DNA from: Comamonas testosteroni
GTDB taxonomy: Bacteria; Pseudomonadota; Gammaproteobacteria; Burkholderiales; Burkholderiaceae_C
Length of the DNA: 64,000 nt
Direction of reading: 5' to 3'
Assembly: GCA_008727115.1 (NCBI GenBank)
Contig: CP044131.1
Span: 3,596,001-3,660,000, forward strand
The notes beneath the pieces are model-generated. The model worked only from the letters and a program-made list of their open reading frames with translations, did not search any database and was not told the DNA's origin. Within the stretch, counting starts at the first letter, position 1. Every line of letters begins with the position of its first letter. Both the position numbers and the translations under genes were made by a program. Positions 61,059 to 64,000 of the stretch are shown here, piece by piece.

Positions 61059-61207
61059 TCAGAACTTCATGTTCGCCGTGATCCAGAAGGTACGGCCTGT
61101 CTGCGTCACGCCAGCCACCGATGATCCGCCCTGGAAGAAGCTATTGACCCAGGTCCGCACGCCGTTGACATCGACCTGGCTGTACTTGCGGAAACGCTGG
61201 CCAGACA
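61059..61207 (-). pseudogene. C-terminal remnant of a TonB-dependent receptor
   Basis: On the minus strand, about 46 codons read SGQRFRKYSQVDVNGVRTWV, NSFFQGGSSVAGVTQTGRTF, WITANMKF and then stop. This is the final beta-strand and C-terminal Phe signature of an outer-membrane receptor. Upstream (above about 61207) similarity to a receptor stops abruptly, and no plug or barrel follows. It is in the opposite direction to the intact receptor at 61776. A deletion has probably removed the rest. Confidence 0.7.
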
Positions 61208-61382
61208 AGGCTTCTTCTGTGACCTCTGGTGCCTGGCAAAAAACCAGCTCACCCAAGCCTTCGACGCTGCACAGCAAGCCCTCGCGAGCAATGCCAGTCG
61301 TACCGCCTATCGCGACTGTTGCATTTCACAAGCCATCTTTCCAGCACGGACATGTGCCTTTCACGCAACACACTTCAAATGA
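61208..61382 (+). pseudogene. Possible remnant of an unidentified gene
   Basis: A plus-strand frame ending at TGA 61380-61382 reads QGFFCDLWCLAKNQLTQAFD, AAQQALASNASRTAYRDCCI, SQAIFPARTCAFHATHFK. The composition looks protein-like, it has no start codon of its own, and it directly abuts the receptor remnant. I do not recognise the family; it may be the end of a gene fused at a deletion junction, or chance. Confidence 0.3.
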
Positions 61383-61388
61383 TTAAGT

Positions 61389-61411
61389 GAATGAGAATGA
61401 TTTGCATCATT
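61389..61411 (+). promoter_or_regulatory. Fur-box-like site
   Basis: GAATGAGAATGATTTGC then ATCATT: AATGAT/ATCATT arms around TTGC, with an extra GAATGAGAATGA run that matches the repeated NAT(A/T)AT-type hexamers of Fur boxes. It lies 365 bases before the TonB receptor and next to AT-rich promoter-like DNA (CAATCATAATCC). Confidence 0.6.
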
Positions 61412-61775
61412 TGTCAATCATAATCCAATCAATTGGCCTCACAAAAAGATACACAACAAGGGCTTCATCAAGCGCATGCCGCACCGCAGTTCACGCCGTG
61501 CCGGCCTCTTCCTTGTTTAGTTGTATCAAGCGTTTGCCACGCAAGCGCTATCAGTTGCCATGCTCTCAAACCACACAGTCACCTCTGCCTACCGCTGTAG
61601 TGCAGTCACCCAGGCCTTGGCCAAGGCATAGCGCCCAAGCCCCAACGGCTTAGTGCAGCCATTCGCGCTGCCCTCTTCTTACTCAGCCGTGCCATCACGC
61701 TTGGGCAGGCCATGTCCTGCCTTGATGAAGCACGGTCGTGCCCGTTTTCTTCTTTCCACAACACAGGAGATTTCC
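61412..61775. other. Long leader upstream of the TonB receptor
   Basis: About 360 bases with no recognisable gene. It contains a short dispersed repeat (61523-61558: ATCAAGCGTTTGCCACGC, AAGCGCTATCAGTTG), the 14-bp palindrome GCCTTGGCCAAGGC at 61614-61627, and a CAGGAGA ribosome site at 61763. Such a long leader is unusual for this receptor class. Confidence 0.45.
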
Positions 61776-64000
61776 ATGGACCACCAAGCTGCTGGACAGC
61801 CCCCTGCAACTTTGCCCGCATCGCGCTCGCAAGAAGCGTTCACACAGGCACTCGACTCTTCATTGGGACGACACTTCTTGGCTGGTGCCGTGCTAAGCGG
61901 CGCGGTTTTAGCCGTCGCACCTGCACACGCCGCCGAAGTGACCTTGGACACCGTCACCGTGACCGAGCAGCATGAGACCCCCTATCAAGCACCTGCGGCA
62001 GCCAGCAGCCCCAAGTTCACAGCACCGCTGCTGGACACGCCCAAGTCGGTCACCATCATCACGGAAGAGTTGATCAAGGACCGTGGAGCCACCTCGCTTC
62101 AGGATGTGCTGCGAACCACTCCCGGCATCACCCTGGGCTCGGGCGAAGGGGGAACACCCACTGGCGACCGGCCCTTCATTCGCGGCTACGAGGCCAGCAC
62201 CGACATCTTTATTGACGGCGTACGGGACTATGCCCGCAGCTCGCACGAGACCTTCAACCTGGAGTCCGTGGAGGTCATCAAAGGCCCTAGCTCGGCTTAC
62301 ACGGGCCGTGGTGGTACGGGGGGCAGCATCAACCTGCAAACAAAATCACCCAAGCTGGAAAACTTCTTTGAGGCCAGCGCAGGCTTTGGCAATGCCGAGC
62401 AATGGCGCTCCACAATCGATGGCAATGTGAAGTTCTCAGACAGCGGCGCCTTTCGCTTGAATGTCATGAAGATGGGAGGAGAGATTCCTGGCCGTGACGG
62501 TGTCAGCGTTGACCGCTGGGGCATCGCTCCATCGCTGGCCTTTGGTCTGGGCACTCCCACACGTCTGAAGCTCTCGTACTCACATATCGAGAACAACGAC
62601 ATGCCTGATCTGGGCATTCCATTCAAGACTGCAGCCCACCCCGGACTGAACCGCCCCATCGAAGTTGATCGCAACAACTTCTACGGCCGCCGCAATGTTG
62701 ACTTCCGGGAAAACGTGATGAAAACGGCCACGGCCATTTTTGAGCACGACTTCAGCAGTGACCTGAAATTCCGCAACACCACACGTCAAACCAAGTCGCT
62801 CAATCACTATCTGATGACCCGGCCCTCGTTTGACAACTGCGCTGCGGGCAACACCAGTGCCGCCTGCGATCCAGGCAATGCGAATGCCCAGTTCCGCCGT
62901 GACGACCGCGCCCGCTGGCGCCACAGCGAAGCGCTGATCAACCAGACAGATTTGTTTGGCAGCTTTAACACCGGCAGCATCAAGCACAGCTTCAGCACGG
63001 GCCTGGAGTTTGGCAAAGAAGAGATTTATGACAAAACCATCACTGGTCTGCCCGGCCGTGATCAGGACTTCCTCTACCGCCCCAACCCCAACAGGTCATA
63101 CAACTACCAGTTGGAATACGGGCCCAAAACAGCAGCTGGCGAGATTCACACCCAGTCGATGTACCTGTTCGACACGATGGAGATCAACGACAAGTTCTCC
63201 ATCAACGCAGGGCTTCGTCATGACCGCTTCAAGGTGGACAACTACAAGATCAGCCGCACTGACAGCTTCTGGAACTACCAGTTGGGGGCCGTCTACAAGC
63301 CTGCTGAAAACGGCAGCATCTACGTGTCCTACGGCACCTCATCCAATCCTGCTGGAGAAAACCTGGGCCAGGGCGGTGGTGCAGATGGAGCCGCTGGGAG
63401 CGCCACCGTCCGCGACCTGAAGCCTGAAAAGAGCCACAGCTGGGAGCTGGGCACGAAGTGGGATGTGCTGGACCACAAGCTGTCGATTACTGCAGCCTTG
63501 TTTGAGACCAAAAAAACCGACGCCCGCTCTACTGACCCTCTGACTGGCAATGTCACCCTGGGCGGCAATAACCGCACGCGAGGCCTGGAGCTGGGCGTCA
63601 GCGGTGCCATCACGCCCAAGTGGAGCATCTGGGCAGGCTACACCTACCTGGATCCCAAGATCAGCAGCTACCGCAGCGGCAATGAAGTGTTCGATGGCAA
63701 CCGCATCAAGTTCATCGCCAAGCAAAGCGCTACCTTGTGGACTACCTACAAAGTGCTGCCCCAGCTCACCGTGGGTGGCGGCGCAAGCTATATGGGCATG
63801 CGCTATGCCGACGACGCCAATCAAATGCAACTGCCCAGCCACGTTCGCTACGATGCCATGGCTCGCTATGAGATCAACCGCCAGCTGTCGCTGCAATTCA
63901 ATGTGAACAACATCTCGAATGCACGCGTCTACGACGCCTCGCACGTCGGCATCTTCGCCAACGTGGGGCCAGGCCGCTCGTACATGCTGACCGGCACCTA
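61776..64000 (+). CDS. TonB-dependent siderophore receptor (C-terminus cut by window edge)
   Basis: 741 codons are visible, nearly the whole protein; the last strand reads RSYMLTGTY at the edge, so only one to three residues and the stop are probably missing. An N-terminal extension of about 30 residues precedes the signal core (HFLAGAVLSGAVLAVAPAHA). The plug has TVTVTEQ (TonB-box-like), SVTIITEELIKDRGATSLQD, RPFIRGYEASTDIFIDGVRD and ESVEVIKGPSSAYTGRGGTG; the beta-barrel ends in the typical RVYDASHVGIFANVGPGRSY pattern. It resembles catecholate-type (Fiu-like) receptors. A Fur-like site upstream and the SIP gene nearby fit ferric siderophore uptake. CAGGAGA precedes the ATG at 61776. Confidence 0.93.
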   Translation, partial: MDHQAAGQPPATLPASRSQEAFTQALDSSLGRHFLAGAVLSGAVLAVAPAHAAEVTLDTVTVTEQHETPYQAPAAASSPKFTAPLLDTPKSVTIITEELIKDRGATSLQDVLRTTPGITLGSGEGGTPTGDRPFIRGYEASTDIFIDGVRDYARSSHETFNLESVEVIKGPSSAYTGRGGTGGSINLQTKSPKLENFFEASAGFGNAEQWRSTIDGNVKFSDSGAFRLNVMKMGGEIPGRDGVSVDRWGIAPSLAFGLGTPTRLKLSYSHIENNDMPDLGIPFKTAAHPGLNRPIEVDRNNFYGRRNVDFRENVMKTATAIFEHDFSSDLKFRNTTRQTKSLNHYLMTRPSFDNCAAGNTSAACDPGNANAQFRRDDRARWRHSEALINQTDLFGSFNTGSIKHSFSTGLEFGKEEIYDKTITGLPGRDQDFLYRPNPNRSYNYQLEYGPKTAAGEIHTQSMYLFDTMEINDKFSINAGLRHDRFKVDNYKISRTDSFWNYQLGAVYKPAENGSIYVSYGTSSNPAGENLGQGGGADGAAGSATVRDLKPEKSHSWELGTKWDVLDHKLSITAALFETKKTDARSTDPLTGNVTLGGNNRTRGLELGVSGAITPKWSIWAGYTYLDPKISSYRSGNEVFDGNRIKFIAKQSATLWTTYKVLPQLTVGGGASYMGMRYADDANQMQLPSHVRYDAMARYEINRQLSLQFNVNNISNARVYDASHVGIFANVGPGRSYMLTGT

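Noticed and set aside
61614-61627. The 14-bp palindrome GCCTTGGCCAAGGC as an operator
   Set aside because: It lies far from both the promoter-like region and the start codon, has no second copy and may be chance in GC-rich DNA.
1-64000. CRISPR arrays, prophage, restriction-modification or toxin-antitoxin systems
   Set aside because: I saw no regularly spaced direct repeats, no cas genes, no phage structural genes and no methylase or toxin motifs. The only mobile gene is the IS30 transposase.

Overview
The window is a chromosomal segment of a betaproteobacterium of the family Comamonadaceae, most likely Comamonas or a close relative. This rests on gene content (Bug/TctC solute-binding proteins, FadN-type beta-oxidation protein, SlmA, coaX beside the rml genes), the high GC and strong codon bias of most genes, and two dispersed repeat families that I associate with this family of bacteria. 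No search was run, so genus level is inference.

Layout. (1) 1-355: start of an Atm1-like ABC exporter running off the left edge. (2) 665-2551: two hotdog thioesterases around a bactofilin. (3) 2688-12356: a fatty-acid degradation cluster on the minus strand (TetR regulator, acyl-CoA dehydrogenase, DUF2147 protein, HAD/enoyl-CoA hydratase fusion, thiolase, alpha/beta hydrolase, TesB-like thioesterase, enoyl-CoA hydratase). A perfect 24-bp palindrome sits just upstream of the TetR gene. (4) 12524-16869: slmA, then a TctD/TctE-like two-component pair whose two genes are separated by a complete IS30-family element (14939-16060, 28-bp perfect inverted repeats, GCT target duplication). (5) 17027-17926 argB. 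(6) 18061-25912: an AT-rich O-antigen/polysaccharide island (WecA/MraY-like transferase, three glycosyltransferases, EpsG-type polymerase, WecB, Wzx flippase). (7) 26074-29215 glyS and glyQ. (8) 29609-32044: an SPFH protein with a C-terminal DNA-binding-like helix-turn-helix, followed by a double zinc-ribbon membrane protein. (9) 32149-35600: rmlBDAC for dTDP-L-rhamnose. (10) 35649-46732: coaX, a BON-LysM protein, galE, rhodanese, YgjP-like metalloprotease, plsC, gmhB, fabB, fabA, lnt, corC and a GNAT protein; mostly envelope and lipid genes. (11) 46895-52047: aromatic amino-acid degradation (Lrp/AsnC regulator divergent from hppD, two TctC-like binding proteins, phhA). (12) 52264-58321: a DUF3772 MscS channel, a lipase-like hydrolase, fadD, two tRNA-Val(CAC) genes and a hemerythrin. 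(13) 58418-64000: an MBL-fold hydrolase and an iron-uptake region (siderophore-interacting protein, MarR regulator, a remnant of an older TonB receptor, a Fur-box-like site, and an almost complete TonB-dependent siderophore receptor cut by the right edge).

How the genes fit together. fadD plus the beta-oxidation cluster form a fatty-acid degradation route. rml, galE and the Wzx/Wzy island together make and export a rhamnose-containing, 2-epimerised HexNAc-containing glycan. phhA and hppD are steps of the phenylalanine to homogentisate route.

The most unusual structure is non-coding. A short dispersed palindromic repeat occurs between genes and also seems to be absorbed in frame inside several coding sequences (lnt, the YgjP-like gene, the DUF2147 signal peptide, one TctC gene). 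A longer multi-hairpin repeat of about 100-120 bases occurs twice, both times in the same direction as the flanking transcription. I did not find a convincing wholly new defence or mobile system; the SPFH-HTH / zinc-ribbon pair is the least understood gene module here.
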